A DNA stretch of 59,775 bases, taken from Candidatus Desulfofervidaceae bacterium. GTDB taxonomy: Bacteria; Desulfobacterota; Desulfofervidia; Desulfofervidales; Desulfofervidaceae. Of this stretch, positions 33,251 to 41,918 are shown in pieces (within the stretch, counting starts at the first letter, position 1; each line of letters starts with the position of its first letter). The DNA lies in assembly GCA_027064585.1 (NCBI GenBank), contig JAMOPI010000009.1, positions 1 to 59,775 of the forward strand, given 5' to 3'. The notes under the pieces are model-generated. The model saw only the letters and a list, made by a program, of their open reading frames with translations. It ran no database searches and was not told the origin of the DNA. The position numbers and the translations under genes were made by a program.

Positions 33251-35362
33251 ATGGCAAGGAAGAAAAAGAAGAAATCATTTAGCGCAGAAAATGTCCTAAA
33301 GTTTATGGCCCGGACAGGAAGGCCTTTGACCTTAAGAGAAATCTGCCGTCATTTTGGTCTGACCAAACAAAAAGAGAAGGTAAAGATTCTCCTAGAAGAG
33401 CTTGAAAAAAAGGGTAAGATCATTCAGGTCAGCAGTAAGAGATACGGCCTCACCAAAAAGATGAATCTGGTTGTAGGACGTCTCTCTTGCCATCCCGATG
33501 GCTATGGCTTTGTTATTCCAGAGGAGGAAGGCAAGGCAGATATTTTTATTAGCCCCCGCCACTTAAAGGAGGCCATGCATGGCGACCGGGTACTTGTAAG
33601 GGTAGAGCGAAAGCGGCGGGGAAAGCTAAAAGAGGGTGAAATTGTCCGTATTTTAGAGCGAAGAAATAAGTATATCGTCGGTCGTTTTGAAACTGATGGC
33701 CAAGTAGGCTTTCTTTTACCAGAGGAAGAACGTTTTACCACTGAGATCATAGTACCCCTTTCCTGGGCTAAAGAGGCTGCCTCAGGGCAGATGGTCGTGG
33801 CGGAAATTGTTAGGTATCCTAGCCCTAACCGGGGAGCTTTGGCCAAGGTTGCCAAGGTTTTAGGGGATGAATCTCTAGCCAGCACGCATGCCGAGATTGT
33901 TACCTATAAATACAACCTGCCTAAAGATTTTAGCGAAGAGGCCTTAAAGGAAGCAGAAGAAAGGGCAAAGGAACCTATTTCTGTGGAGGGACGTCGTGAT
34001 TTAAGAAAACTAACCTTTTTTACGATTGATGGAGAAAAGGCAAGGGACTTTGACGATGCCGTAGGCATAAAAAAGGAAAGGAATGGCTATCGGCTGTTTG
34101 TTTCTATTGCTGATGTCGGCCATTATGTAAGACCAGGTTCTGCCTTAGATGAAGAGGCCTATATGCGGGGCAATAGCGTTTATTTTCCCGATCGGGTATT
34201 GCCCATGCTACCCTTTGCCCTTTCGCAAGGTATCTGTAGCCTCAATCCAAATGAGGATCGTCTTGCCATTACGGTAGAGATGAAATTTAACAAACAAGGA
34301 GACTTGCTAAATTATGACATATACGAAAGTGTCATTAGAAGCAAGGCAAGGCTTACCTACCGGCAGGTACAGGCCGTTTTAGACGGAAATACTGAGGCGA
34401 TTAAGGGTAAACGCATTGTGCGGGCTCTTCATTATATGAAAGAACTGGCCGAGATCCTACTTAAACGTCGCCTTGAACGCGGTAGCCTTGATTTTGACTT
34501 ACCTGAGCCAGAAGTTACTCTTGATCTTTTGGGGCACACCACGGACATTTTAAGAGCAGAAAGACTATTTTCTCACCGCATTATTGAGGAGTTTATGATT
34601 GCTGCTAACGAAACCGTAGCTATGCACCTGACAGAAAGGGAGTGGCCAATGATTTATCGGGTGCATGATAGACCAAGCGGTGATAAAATTGCTGCCTTTG
34701 CCAAGTTTATTGAAACGCTAGGCTATAGTCTGCCTAAAACAAGGGAATATACCCCTCTTGACTTTCAAAACCTCCTTAATGAAGTCAAAGATACCCCGCA
34801 TGAGTTTTTGGTCAATCGGCTGCTCCTGCGCTCGCTTAAACAGGCCCGCTATAGCCCTTCTAACATTGGCCACTTTGGCTTGGCCTCAGAGTGCTATACC
34901 CATTTTACCTCCCCCATCCGGCGTTATGCCGATTTGGTCGTTCACCGCCTTCTTAAAAAGCAACTGCAGGGGGCAAAGCCCAAGAAGAAGTGGATAGAAG
35001 TGCTTGAGACCACTGCTCAACACATTTCTGAAAGAGAACGCATTGCTATGGAGGCAGAAAGGGAAATTATAGACCGGCTGCGGGTGCAGTTTATGACGAA
35101 TAAGGTTGGCGAAGAATACGAAGGCGTCATTTCTGGAGTAACTAGCTTTGGCTTTTTTGTGGAGTTGGATGAAGTTTTCGTAGAGGGACTCGTTAGGCTT
35201 TCTTCTCTGCATGATGACTACTATTTGTTTAGTGAACGTACCTTTTCCCTTATTGGCAAGCGCACTAAACGTCAATTTCGTTTGGGTGATCGCGTGCGGG
35301 TAAGAGTTATTAACGTTAATCCGTCCCGACGAGAGATAGAATTACACTTAGTAACCAGCTAA
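33251..35362 (+). CDS. rnr: Ribonuclease R
   Basis: A 703-residue 3'-to-5' exoribonuclease able to degrade structured RNA. An N-terminal winged helix (~10-70) precedes two cold-shock domains (RLSCHPDGYGFVIPEE; GDRVLVRVER). The RNB catalytic domain has FFTIDGEKARDFDDAVGI, whose aspartates bind magnesium, and YTHFTSPIRRYADLVVHR. A C-terminal S1 domain starts at GEEYEGVISGVTSFGFFVEL. Length and order are those of RNase R, not RNase II. AAAGGAAAG precedes the ATG. Confidence 0.95.
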   Translation: MARKKKKKSFSAENVLKFMARTGRPLTLREICRHFGLTKQKEKVKILLEELEKKGKIIQVSSKRYGLTKKMNLVVGRLSCHPDGYGFVIPEEEGKADIFISPRHLKEAMHGDRVLVRVERKRRGKLKEGEIVRILERRNKYIVGRFETDGQVGFLLPEEERFTTEIIVPLSWAKEAASGQMVVAEIVRYPSPNRGALAKVAKVLGDESLASTHAEIVTYKYNLPKDFSEEALKEAEERAKEPISVEGRRDLRKLTFFTIDGEKARDFDDAVGIKKERNGYRLFVSIADVGHYVRPGSALDEEAYMRGNSVYFPDRVLPMLPFALSQGICSLNPNEDRLAITVEMKFNKQGDLLNYDIYESVIRSKARLTYRQVQAVLDGNTEAIKGKRIVRALHYMKELAEILLKRRLERGSLDFDLPEPEVTLDLLGHTTDILRAERLFSHRIIEEFMIAANETVAMHLTEREWPMIYRVHDRPSGDKIAAFAKFIETLGYSLPKTREYTPLDFQNLLNEVKDTPHEFLVNRLLLRSLKQARYSPSNIGHFGLASECYTHFTSPIRRYADLVVHRLLKKQLQGAKPKKKWIEVLETTAQHISERERIAMEAEREIIDRLRVQFMTNKVGEEYEGVISGVTSFGFFVELDEVFVEGLVRLSSLHDDYYLFSERTFSLIGKRTKRQFRLGDRVRVRVINVNPSRREIELHLVTS

Positions 35363-35513
35363 ATACCATCTATCAATTATGATTTGCCTTCTGACCGTCG
35401 TTATAAGCCATCTACCCAAACAAGCTGATTTAAGACTTGACTAAAACCTAATTTTTATGTCATAAATATCCCTGATTAAATAAGGTAGGGTGGAAAAAAA
35501 GGAGGGCTAGAGG

Positions 35514-35930
35514 ATGGCGGAAGAATTTGAACCTATTATCATTGGCTTTCTCTGTAACTGGTGTGCTTACGCTGGGGCTGATTTGGCTGGGACTTCACGC
35601 ATTCAGTATCCCCCTAATATCCGTATTATCCGGGTAATGTGTTCTGGAATGGTTCATCCTAAATTGGTTATAGAAGCCCTTACGAAAGGGGCTGATGGGG
35701 TATTGGTAGCTGGCTGACACATTGGTGAGTGTCATTACCTGGAGGGTAATAAAAGAGCACAGGATAGGGCAGAGGCCGTTAAGTTAATGTTAGAGGATTT
35801 CGGCCTTGAACAAGAACGTTTTCGGCTAGAGTGGATTTCAGCGGCCGAGGCAGAGAAGTTTGCTAAGGTCGTAACCGAAATGACTCAAACTTTGAAAAAA
35901 CTCGGTCCTAGCCCTTACCGGAAGCATTAA
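35514..35930 (+). CDS. mvhD: Selenocysteine-containing MvhD (hydrogenase/heterodisulfide reductase delta subunit)
   Basis: A 138-residue [2Fe-2S] protein that passes electrons from hydrogenase or other modules to heterodisulfide reductase HdrA. The frame runs to TAA at 35928-35930 only if the in-frame TGA at 35715-35717 is read through. That codon sits exactly where MvhD has a cluster cysteine: [18 protein letters not shown], with C14, C17, C43 and C73 as the other ligands. The reading frame after TGA ([25 protein letters not shown]) is fully conserved with the family. A stem-loop of SECIS type lies 16-33 bases after the TGA. AAAAAAGGAGGG precedes the ATG. HdrA is not in the window. Confidence 0.88.
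35718..35750 (+). promoter_or_regulatory. Candidate bacterial SECIS element
   Basis: Immediately after the TGA, ATTACC (35734-35739) pairs with GGTAAT (35745-35750) around the loop TGGAG, with the paired G residues 24-25 bases from the TGA. Position and G-containing apical loop suit SelB recognition. It lies within the mvhD coding frame. Confidence 0.65.
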
Positions 35931-35941
35931 GAAGACAAAAG

Positions 35942-36118
35942 ATGTCTCCTCTAACCAAATTTATTATCAGGCTTGGATTGAGCCTTGGTGGAGCTAAGGT
36001 ATTACTTCATTTTTTCCCTTTTTTAGGTAATAGTTATTTCATGTGGCTTATCCTAACAGGGCTTATTCTCTTTATGGCCTACGGTTTAGAAGGCATAAGG
36101 AGTGGCCGCTTGCCTTAA
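35942..36118 (+). CDS. Small membrane protein, 58 residues
   Basis: An unrecognised short protein (MSPLTKFIIRLGLSLGGAKV...GRLP) with one clear hydrophobic helix (residues ~34-48, MWLILTGLILFMAYG) and a weaker one before it. It begins 11 bases after mvhD and ends 3 bases before the SAM hydrolase gene, so it fits the operon tightly. Codon use matches its neighbours. It is not readily assigned to a family. Confidence 0.55.
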   Translation: MSPLTKFIIRLGLSLGGAKVLLHFFPFLGNSYFMWLILTGLILFMAYGLEGIRSGRLP

Positions 36119-36121
36119 ACA

Positions 36122-36919
36122 ATGTCAATCATTACCTTAACCACTGACTTTGGTCTTAAAGACCCCTTCGTTGGCATAATGAAGGGGGTGATTTTATCTA
36201 TTTGCCCTCAAGTCACGCTGATAGACCTTACCCACAATGTGACCTCCCAAGATATCAAAGAAGCCGCTTTTGTTTTGGCAGGAGCATATCGTTTTTTCCC
36301 TAAAGGCACCATTCATGTTATTGTCGTAGACCCAGGCGTAGGCAGTCAGCGCCGTCCTTTGTTAGTAGAAACACCAAATCATTTTTTTATCGCCCCGGAT
36401 AACGGGGTATTGGAGTTAATTTATCAAAAGGAAAAAGTAAAAGTGTATCACCTTAACCGTTCTGAATACTTTTTACCACAAATAAGTGCTACCTTTCATG
36501 GCCGTGATATCTTTGCCCCTGTAGCTGCCCATCTTGCTCACGGTGTATCGCCTAATGCTTTAGGAGAAAAAATCACAGACTTTGTTAGACTTAATTGGCC
36601 CTACCCTGAAAGCTCAGGCCGTAGATTAAGGGGGGAAGTGGTTTATATTGACCGTTTTGGCAACTTAATTACCAATATTTCTAAAGAAGATTTCGCAAAA
36701 TTCATTAAGCCCTTTGGCCAACCAGCTTCCCTGTGCATTCACATAAAAGACATTACCCTTGATCACATCTCTCCCTTTTATCTCGCCGAAAGACCAGGCA
36801 CCATCCTTGCCCTTTGGAACAGCAGCGACTACTTGGAAATTGCCTGCTGTTTAGGGAACGCCAAGGAAAGGCTTGGTGTAGGCGTGGGAGAAATAGTGGT
36901 AGTGGAAATCATTGTTTAA
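36122..36919 (+). CDS. SAM hydrolase / SAM hydroxide adenosyltransferase (DUF62 family)
   Basis: A 265-residue member of the family that includes fluorinase and chlorinase, but whose common form splits S-adenosylmethionine with water into adenosine and methionine. Signatures are TLTTDFGLKDPFVGIMKG at the start, VVDPGVGSQRRPL, APDNGVLELI, FHGRDIFAPVAAHLA and VYIDRFGNLITNIS. The halide-specific loop of true fluorinases is not obvious. It follows the small membrane protein by 3 bases. Confidence 0.88.
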   Translation: MSIITLTTDFGLKDPFVGIMKGVILSICPQVTLIDLTHNVTSQDIKEAAFVLAGAYRFFPKGTIHVIVVDPGVGSQRRPLLVETPNHFFIAPDNGVLELIYQKEKVKVYHLNRSEYFLPQISATFHGRDIFAPVAAHLAHGVSPNALGEKITDFVRLNWPYPESSGRRLRGEVVYIDRFGNLITNISKEDFAKFIKPFGQPASLCIHIKDITLDHISPFYLAERPGTILALWNSSDYLEIACCLGNAKERLGVGVGEIVVVEIIV

Positions 36920-36923
36920 AAGA

Positions 36924-36952
36924 TTGACGCTATCCTTCTTCCTGTGTTATTT
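36924..36952 (+). promoter_or_regulatory. Probable promoter of purB
   Basis: TTGACG at 36924-36929 and TTATTT at 36947-36952 are 17 bases apart, with AAAGGAGG and the purB start about 25-35 bases further on. Confidence 0.45.
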
Positions 36953-36985
36953 ACTTTGCCAGAGCTTATTAAAGGAGGTAGGTAA

Positions 36986-38278
36986 ATGATTCCACGCTAC
37001 ACCCGTCCGGAGATGGGCAAGATTTGGTCGCTGGAAAATAAGTATCAGAAGTGGTTGGAAGTAGAGTTGGCTGTTTGTGAAGCTTGGAACAAATTAGGAG
37101 TAATTCCTAATGATGCCTTAGCAAAGATTAAAGAGAAGGCCACCTTTTCAGTAGAACGCATTGATGAGATTGAGGCAAGGGTAAAACACGATGTCATTGC
37201 CTTTATCACCAATGTAGAGGAAAACATAGGGCCTGAAGGTAGGTATTTACACCTGGGCCTTACTTCCTCTGACATCCTAGATACCGCCAACGCGCTTTTG
37301 TTAAAGGAGGCCATGGAAATTATTTTGGCAGATGTAGACGCCGTGCTTGATGTCGTAAAGGAACAGGCCCTACGCTATAAAGACACAGTCATGATCGGCC
37401 GTTCCCATGGCGTGCACGCTGAACCTATTACCTTTGGCCTTAAGCTGGCCCTGTGGTATGAGGAATTAAAGCGGAATAAAAGGCGTCTGGAGCATGCCTT
37501 GGAAGATATTAGTTATGGTAAGATCTCTGGGGCCGTTGGCACCTATGCCTATTTAAACCCAGAAGTAGAAAGGTATGTTTGCGAAAGGTTGGGCCTAAAA
37601 CCAGCCCCAGTCTCCAATCAGATCATTCAGCGGGATAGATACGCCCATTATTTTACCGCCCTGGCCATCCTGGCCGGCACGATAGAAAAAATTGCCTTAG
37701 AAATTAGACATCTACAAAGAACCGAAGTTCTAGAAGTTGAAGAACCCTTCAGCAAAGGACAAAAAGGTTCTTCAGCCATGCCACATAAGAGAAATCCGAT
37801 TCAGTGTGAAAATCTGTGTGGTTTAGCCAGGCTTGTGCGCACAAATGCCATGGCTGCTTTGGAAAACATTGCCCTTTGGCATGAAAGGGATATTAGCCAT
37901 TCTTCGGTGGAACGGGTGATCATGCCAGATAGCACTATTTTAATTGACTTTATGCTTCATCGGTTAAAAAATATCCTAGCAAACATGCATGTCTATCCTG
38001 AAAGAATGAAGAAAAACCTTGAAATTACAAAAGGACTTATCTTTTCCCAAGGTATCTTACTGACCCTAGTGCAAAAAGGACTACCTCGTCAAAGGGCCTA
38101 TGAAATGGTGCAAGGCTGTGCCATGAAAGTTTGGCAGGGAGAAGGAGATCTAAAAAGCCAAATTCTGGCCAGTGAAAAAATCCAACAATATCTTTCCCCT
38201 GAAGAAATTGAACAAATCTTTGATCTAAAACACCACCTACGGCATGTGGAAACGATATTTAAACGGGTGTTTTCCTAA
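36986..38278 (+). CDS. purB: Adenylosuccinate lyase
   Basis: A 430-residue member of the fumarase/aspartase superfamily that acts twice in purine synthesis (SAICAR to AICAR and adenylosuccinate to AMP). It starts MIPRYTRPEMGKIWS and shows HLGLTSSDILDTANAL, GRSHGVHAEPITFG and the signature loop KGSSAMPHKRNP (catalytic serine within GSSAMPHK). AAAGGAGGT precedes the ATG. It is followed by a Uma2 gene two bases later. Confidence 0.95.
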   Translation: MIPRYTRPEMGKIWSLENKYQKWLEVELAVCEAWNKLGVIPNDALAKIKEKATFSVERIDEIEARVKHDVIAFITNVEENIGPEGRYLHLGLTSSDILDTANALLLKEAMEIILADVDAVLDVVKEQALRYKDTVMIGRSHGVHAEPITFGLKLALWYEELKRNKRRLEHALEDISYGKISGAVGTYAYLNPEVERYVCERLGLKPAPVSNQIIQRDRYAHYFTALAILAGTIEKIALEIRHLQRTEVLEVEEPFSKGQKGSSAMPHKRNPIQCENLCGLARLVRTNAMAALENIALWHERDISHSSVERVIMPDSTILIDFMLHRLKNILANMHVYPERMKKNLEITKGLIFSQGILLTLVQKGLPRQRAYEMVQGCAMKVWQGEGDLKSQILASEKIQQYLSPEEIEQIFDLKHHLRHVETIFKRVFS

Positions 38279-38280
38279 AA

Positions 38281-38850
38281 ATGGGACATAAGATGAGATT
38301 TTTAACAAAAGAAAATTTGCCTTCTTACACTTATGAAGACTATAAACAATGGCACGATCGGTGGGAATTAATAGAAGGCATTCCCTATGCGATGACGCCT
38401 TTACCATCGTTTAAACACCAAGTCATTAGCACTAAATTGGCGAGATATTTAGATACTCTCCTTGAAAATTGCCCTTATTGTCTTACCTCCATTGCCGTAG
38501 ATTGGAAAATTAGTGAAGATACCATTCTCCAACCAGACAATCTGATTGTGTGTAGCCGAAATTTAAAAGAGATTTTAAATAAACCCTATCTTGACATACC
38601 TCCGATAGTGGTGTTTGAAATCTTATCTCCTTCTACAGAGAGAAAGGACAGACTGATAAAATTTCATATCTATGCAAAGGAAGGGGTAAAATATTATGTT
38701 CTCATCAATCCAGAAAGCGAACAGGTAGAGATTTATGAGCTTGTCAAAGAACATTATTGTCTTAAGGCTTCCTTTAAAAGGAAAGGAATTTTTTTGTTTA
38801 CCTTACCCTATTGCACGATAAAACTTGATTTTTTAAAAATTTTTCCTTAG
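38281..38850 (+). CDS. Uma2 family endonuclease-like protein
   Basis: A 189-residue PD-(D/E)XK-like Uma2 (DUF820) protein. Typical features are WELIEGIPYAMTPLPSFKHQ at the start, VDWKISEDTILQPDNLIV (family D/E and PD), IPPIVVFEILSPST and KFHIYAKEGVKYYVLINPES. It belongs to the restriction-endonuclease fold; the biological role of Uma2 proteins is unclear. It lies two bases after purB, an unusual position for such a protein. A start at 38293 is also possible. Confidence 0.85.
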   Translation: MGHKMRFLTKENLPSYTYEDYKQWHDRWELIEGIPYAMTPLPSFKHQVISTKLARYLDTLLENCPYCLTSIAVDWKISEDTILQPDNLIVCSRNLKEILNKPYLDIPPIVVFEILSPSTERKDRLIKFHIYAKEGVKYYVLINPESEQVEIYELVKEHYCLKASFKRKGIFLFTLPYCTIKLDFLKIFP

Positions 38851-38862
38851 GTTATGTAAATT

Positions 38863-39366
38863 ATGATAGATAATCCTCCTTTAATTGCTATTATTGGCCG
38901 TTCTAAAACAGGAAAAACAACCTTAATTGAAAGGTTGATTGAAATTTTTAAGTATCAGGGATACCGCATAGGTACAGTTAAGCACCACCTGGCTGATTTT
39001 GATTTTGACCTAAAGGGCAAAGACAGCTGGCGTCACCGCCAGGCCGGGGCGGATGTAGTTGTTATGTCCTCACCTGCCCAGTTGGCCTTTATTGAAAAAA
39101 GAGAACAAGAGTTGTCCTTGGCCGAAATTCAGAGGCTGTTTGAAAATAAAGTTGATCTTATTCTGGCGGAGGGCTTTAAAAGAAGTCATTACCCTAAAAT
39201 AGAGGTCTATCGGAAAAAAGTGGGTGAACATGGCCTGCTCGCTGAAAGAGTAGAAGGAGTAATAGCCGTAGTAACGGATGAAGACATAAACTGTGCTCCC
39301 CTTCCCCTTTTTCGTTGGTCAGAGATAGAAAGATTGGCGGAATTTATTAAAACAGTTGCCCTTTAA
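38863..39366 (+). CDS. mobB: Molybdopterin-guanine dinucleotide biosynthesis protein MobB
   Basis: A 167-residue P-loop GTPase-like protein with Walker A GRSKTGKTTL, the switch-like GTVKHHLADFDFD with DSWRHRQAGADVVV and LILAEGFKRSHYPKIEVYR. MobB assists MobA in converting molybdopterin to its dinucleotide, used by formate dehydrogenases and other molybdenum/tungsten enzymes. mobA lies 0.6 kb downstream, separated by a toxin-antitoxin pair. Confidence 0.92.
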   Translation: MIDNPPLIAIIGRSKTGKTTLIERLIEIFKYQGYRIGTVKHHLADFDFDLKGKDSWRHRQAGADVVVMSSPAQLAFIEKREQELSLAEIQRLFENKVDLILAEGFKRSHYPKIEVYRKKVGEHGLLAERVEGVIAVVTDEDINCAPLPLFRWSEIERLAEFIKTVAL

Positions 39367-39379
39367 GGAGAAATAACTG

Positions 39380-39589
39380 ATGAAACAAGTTGTATTAAAA
39401 GTTAACAACGAGTTTTGTGAGAAGTTATTGGCGTGGTTAAAATTCTTCCAAACAGAAGTAGAAATAGAAGAAGTAAAAGATATCGGTCAAGAGGAAAGAA
39501 AGCCTGGATTATTGAAACAACTGGTAGAATTCTATGAAGATATTGAAGCACCTTTGCCTGAAAAGATAGTGAAGGAGTTTTATAGGTGA
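39380..39589 (+). CDS. Putative antitoxin of PIN-domain pair
   Basis: A 69-residue acidic protein (KQVVLKVNNEFCEKLLAWL, then EVEIEEVKDI and LPEKIVKEFYR). The family is not recognised, but its size, charge and four-base overlap (GTGA) with the PIN toxin start are typical of type II antitoxins. AAGGAGAAA precedes the ATG. Confidence 0.65.
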   Translation: MKQVVLKVNNEFCEKLLAWLKFFQTEVEIEEVKDIGQEERKPGLLKQLVEFYEDIEAPLPEKIVKEFYR

Positions 39590-39972
39590 GATATTTACTT
39601 GATACACATACTTTTATATGGTTTTGTGTTAATGATAAACGACTTTCTTTAACAGCTAGAGAAATTATAAAAGATAGTAAAAATTGCATTTTTCTTAGCG
39701 TTATCTCCGTCTGGGAAATTATTATAAAAATAAGTATAGGAAAACTTAGATTAAAAATTCCTCTAAATGAATTTATAAAAAAAGCCTTAAAGGAGTATGA
39801 TTTTAGAATTTTAAATTTATCGCTATCTCATGTCTTCGTTTTAGAAGATTTGCCCTATTTTCATAAAGATCCTTTTGATAGAATTTTAGTTTCTCAAGCC
39901 ATAGTGGAGGATTTAATTATAATTACTCAAGATAACTTCATCCCGAAGTATAAAGTGAAAACTATATGGTAA
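39586..39972 (+). CDS. PIN-domain toxin (VapC-like)
   Basis: A 128-residue PIN-fold ribonuclease of the type II toxin class with first acidic residue in LLDTHTFIWFC, the central SVISVWEIIIKISIGKL (E), and DPFDRILVSQA with D residues for the metal site, plus a final VITQDN-like IIITQDNF. It uses a GTG start overlapping the antitoxin stop. It overlaps the earliest mobA start but not the preferred one at 39993. All four acidic sites look intact. Confidence 0.82.
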   Translation: MRYLLDTHTFIWFCVNDKRLSLTAREIIKDSKNCIFLSVISVWEIIIKISIGKLRLKIPLNEFIKKALKEYDFRILNLSLSHVFVLEDLPYFHKDPFDRILVSQAIVEDLIIITQDNFIPKYKVKTIW

Positions 39973-39992
39973 TATTTGCAGGGTGTTTTAAA

Positions 39993-40586
39993 ATGACAGG
40001 CATCGTCCTTGCTGGTGGGAAAAATAGCCGCATGGGAGTAGAAAAGGCCTTTCTTAAAGTATGTGGTCAAAGGATTATTGACCGGGTATATGCCAGTTTA
40101 AAGCCTATTACACCTCATATTATCATCGTTACTAACCGTCCTCTGCTTTACCAGCAGTTTCCAGCACGTATTGTTACCGATCTTATACCTCATCAAGGCC
40201 CTCTAGGTGGCATTCTCACCGGGCTTTTTTATACTACTTCTTTTCCAGCCTTAGTTTTGGCCTGCGATTTACCCTTTGTTACAACTAAGTTTTTAGAATT
40301 TTTAATTTCTTACTGGGACGAAAGGCTGGATGCCCTTATTCCGAAAACCCCTGATGGACATCAGCCCCTATGTGCTATATACGGAAAAGGGGCTATGCCT
40401 GTTTTGGAAGCACAGCTTAAAAGGGGTGATTTACGGCTATATCAAGCCTTAAGGCGGTTAAAAAAACAATACCTTCTACCTGAAACCATTGCCCGAATTG
40501 ATCCAGGAGGACGGACTTTTTTTAATCTAAATACCCCATCCGATTTTCTTATGGCTCAAAAACTGTGTGAAAAAAAACACACTTAA
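39993..40586 (+). CDS. mobA: Molybdenum cofactor guanylyltransferase MobA
   Basis: A 197-residue nucleotidyltransferase. The nucleotide-binding start MTGIVLAGGKNSRMGVEKA is canonical, followed by the metal-binding ACDLPFVT and QPLCAIYGK. The start at 39993 is chosen because it gives the family's exact N-terminus. It links GMP to molybdopterin together with MobB. The region after it (40570-40606) has a weak hairpin with T-rich sequence. Confidence 0.92.
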   Translation: MTGIVLAGGKNSRMGVEKAFLKVCGQRIIDRVYASLKPITPHIIIVTNRPLLYQQFPARIVTDLIPHQGPLGGILTGLFYTTSFPALVLACDLPFVTTKFLEFLISYWDERLDALIPKTPDGHQPLCAIYGKGAMPVLEAQLKRGDLRLYQALRRLKKQYLLPETIARIDPGGRTFFNLNTPSDFLMAQKLCEKKHT

Positions 40587-40699
40587 AAAGTTAGGTGTGG
40601 GTTTTCTCCCATGTTTATATAAGGACTAAAATTTCATTTTACGTATAATTAAGGGTAAAATGAATTCGGCATTCTTTTTGCTTGAAGAACGGGATTGCT

Positions 40700-41611
40700 A
40701 TGTTTTGGGCACAGAAGACTCTAAAAGACGAAGTTGCTTGTACAGGGATTGGCTTACATTCTGGCAAGAAGGTTAATCTTAAATTATGCCCTGCTCCACC
40801 TAATACAGGTATTATCTTTAGACGTATAGACTTAGCTTCGCGGCCAGAAATAAAGGCCCACATTGCAAACGTAGTGGATGGCCGTTATGCGACTACCATT
40901 GGCCAAAACAAGGTTACCATCAGCACTGTAGAACACCTTTTAGCTGCCCTTTTGGGGCTAGGTATAGATAACATCTTTGTAGAAGTAGATGCCCCAGAAG
41001 TGCCTATTATGGATGGCAGTGCGGCTCCTTTCGTTTACCTAATCAAGGAAACTGGCCTTAAGATTCAGCCTGTACCCAAACGAGTATTTGTGTTAAAGAA
41101 GCCATGTATTATTAAAGAAGGAGATAGGTGGATTTACGCTGCTCCTGTGGCTGATGGAGGACTTAGGATTAATTTCACGATTGATTTTGATCATCCGCTT
41201 TTAAAGAAGCAAACATATACCTTTCACTTTTCACCTAAACGCTTTGAAAAGGAAATTAGCCGTGCCCGTACCTTTGGCTTCTTAAAGGAAGTCAAATGGT
41301 TACATGAACAGGGGCTTGCACGGGGAGGTTCTTTAGATAACGCTGTGGTGATAGATGAATTTCGTGTCCTTAATAAAGAAGGGCTGCGCTATAAAAATGA
41401 GTTTGTCAGACATAAAATCTTAGATTTGTTAGGCGATTTATCTCTTCTTGGTGGGCTTTTAGTGGCTAAAATAAAGGCCTATAAGACAGGTCATGCTTTA
41501 AATCACAAACTGGCGCGTTATCTTTGGCAAGACCGCCATCTTATAAAAGAAGTTTCCCTCCATCCGCCTCAGACCGTAAGGCATGTTACCCAAAGGCATT
41601 ATTCCCTTTAA
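40700..41611 (+). CDS. lpxC: UDP-3-O-acyl-GlcNAc deacetylase LpxC
   Basis: A 303-residue zinc deacetylase, the committed step of lipid A synthesis. Signatures are TGIGLHSGKKV, TVEHLLAALLGLGIDN (the EH is part of the zinc site), PIMDGSAAPFV, RARTFGF, the D-site in GSLDNAVVI, and FVRHKILDLLGDL (zinc-binding histidine and aspartate). A TTG start at 40682 would add six codons; the ATG at 40700 is preferred. It implies an LPS-containing outer membrane. Confidence 0.94.
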   Translation: MFWAQKTLKDEVACTGIGLHSGKKVNLKLCPAPPNTGIIFRRIDLASRPEIKAHIANVVDGRYATTIGQNKVTISTVEHLLAALLGLGIDNIFVEVDAPEVPIMDGSAAPFVYLIKETGLKIQPVPKRVFVLKKPCIIKEGDRWIYAAPVADGGLRINFTIDFDHPLLKKQTYTFHFSPKRFEKEISRARTFGFLKEVKWLHEQGLARGGSLDNAVVIDEFRVLNKEGLRYKNEFVRHKILDLLGDLSLLGGLLVAKIKAYKTGHALNHKLARYLWQDRHLIKEVSLHPPQTVRHVTQRHYSL

Positions 41612-41677
41612 CTCTTGACGGCACTTTCTGGGTAGGCTATGTTAGGAACACCTTAAAATTGTTAAGGAGGGTTATCT

Positions 41678-41890
41678 GTGCCTCAATGTAAGGTTAATAA
41701 AAATAAAAAGCATTGTCCTTGTACTTATGAACCCTGTGAAAAAAAGGGTATATGCTGTGAGTGCATAAGATATCACCGGCAGAGAGGAGAGTTACCCGCA
41801 TGTTACTTTCCTCCGGACATAGAGGCCACCTATGATCGTTCCATTGAAAAATTCATTGAAATTTACCAGAAAAGAGGCCGCTGGTGGTAA
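41678..41890 (+). CDS. Cysteine-rich small protein (DUF6485-like)
   Basis: A 70-residue protein with eight cysteines, most of them in [20 protein letters not shown] and one more in LPACYFPP. It ends KRGRWW. This pattern is that of a small zinc- or iron-binding family common in anaerobes (DUF6485-like); no function is known. It uses GTG preceded by AAGGAGGG. It lies between lpxC and the carboxylase cluster. Confidence 0.7.
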   Translation: MPQCKVNKNKKHCPCTYEPCEKKGICCECIRYHRQRGELPACYFPPDIEATYDRSIEKFIEIYQKRGRWW

Positions 41891-41918
41891 TTACTGATTA
41901 TTGATTACTAGGTTAAAT

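Noticed and set aside
40570-40606. Terminator after mobA
   Set aside because: The stem (CACAC with GTGTG) is short, with bulges, and the T-run is imperfect; support is insufficient.
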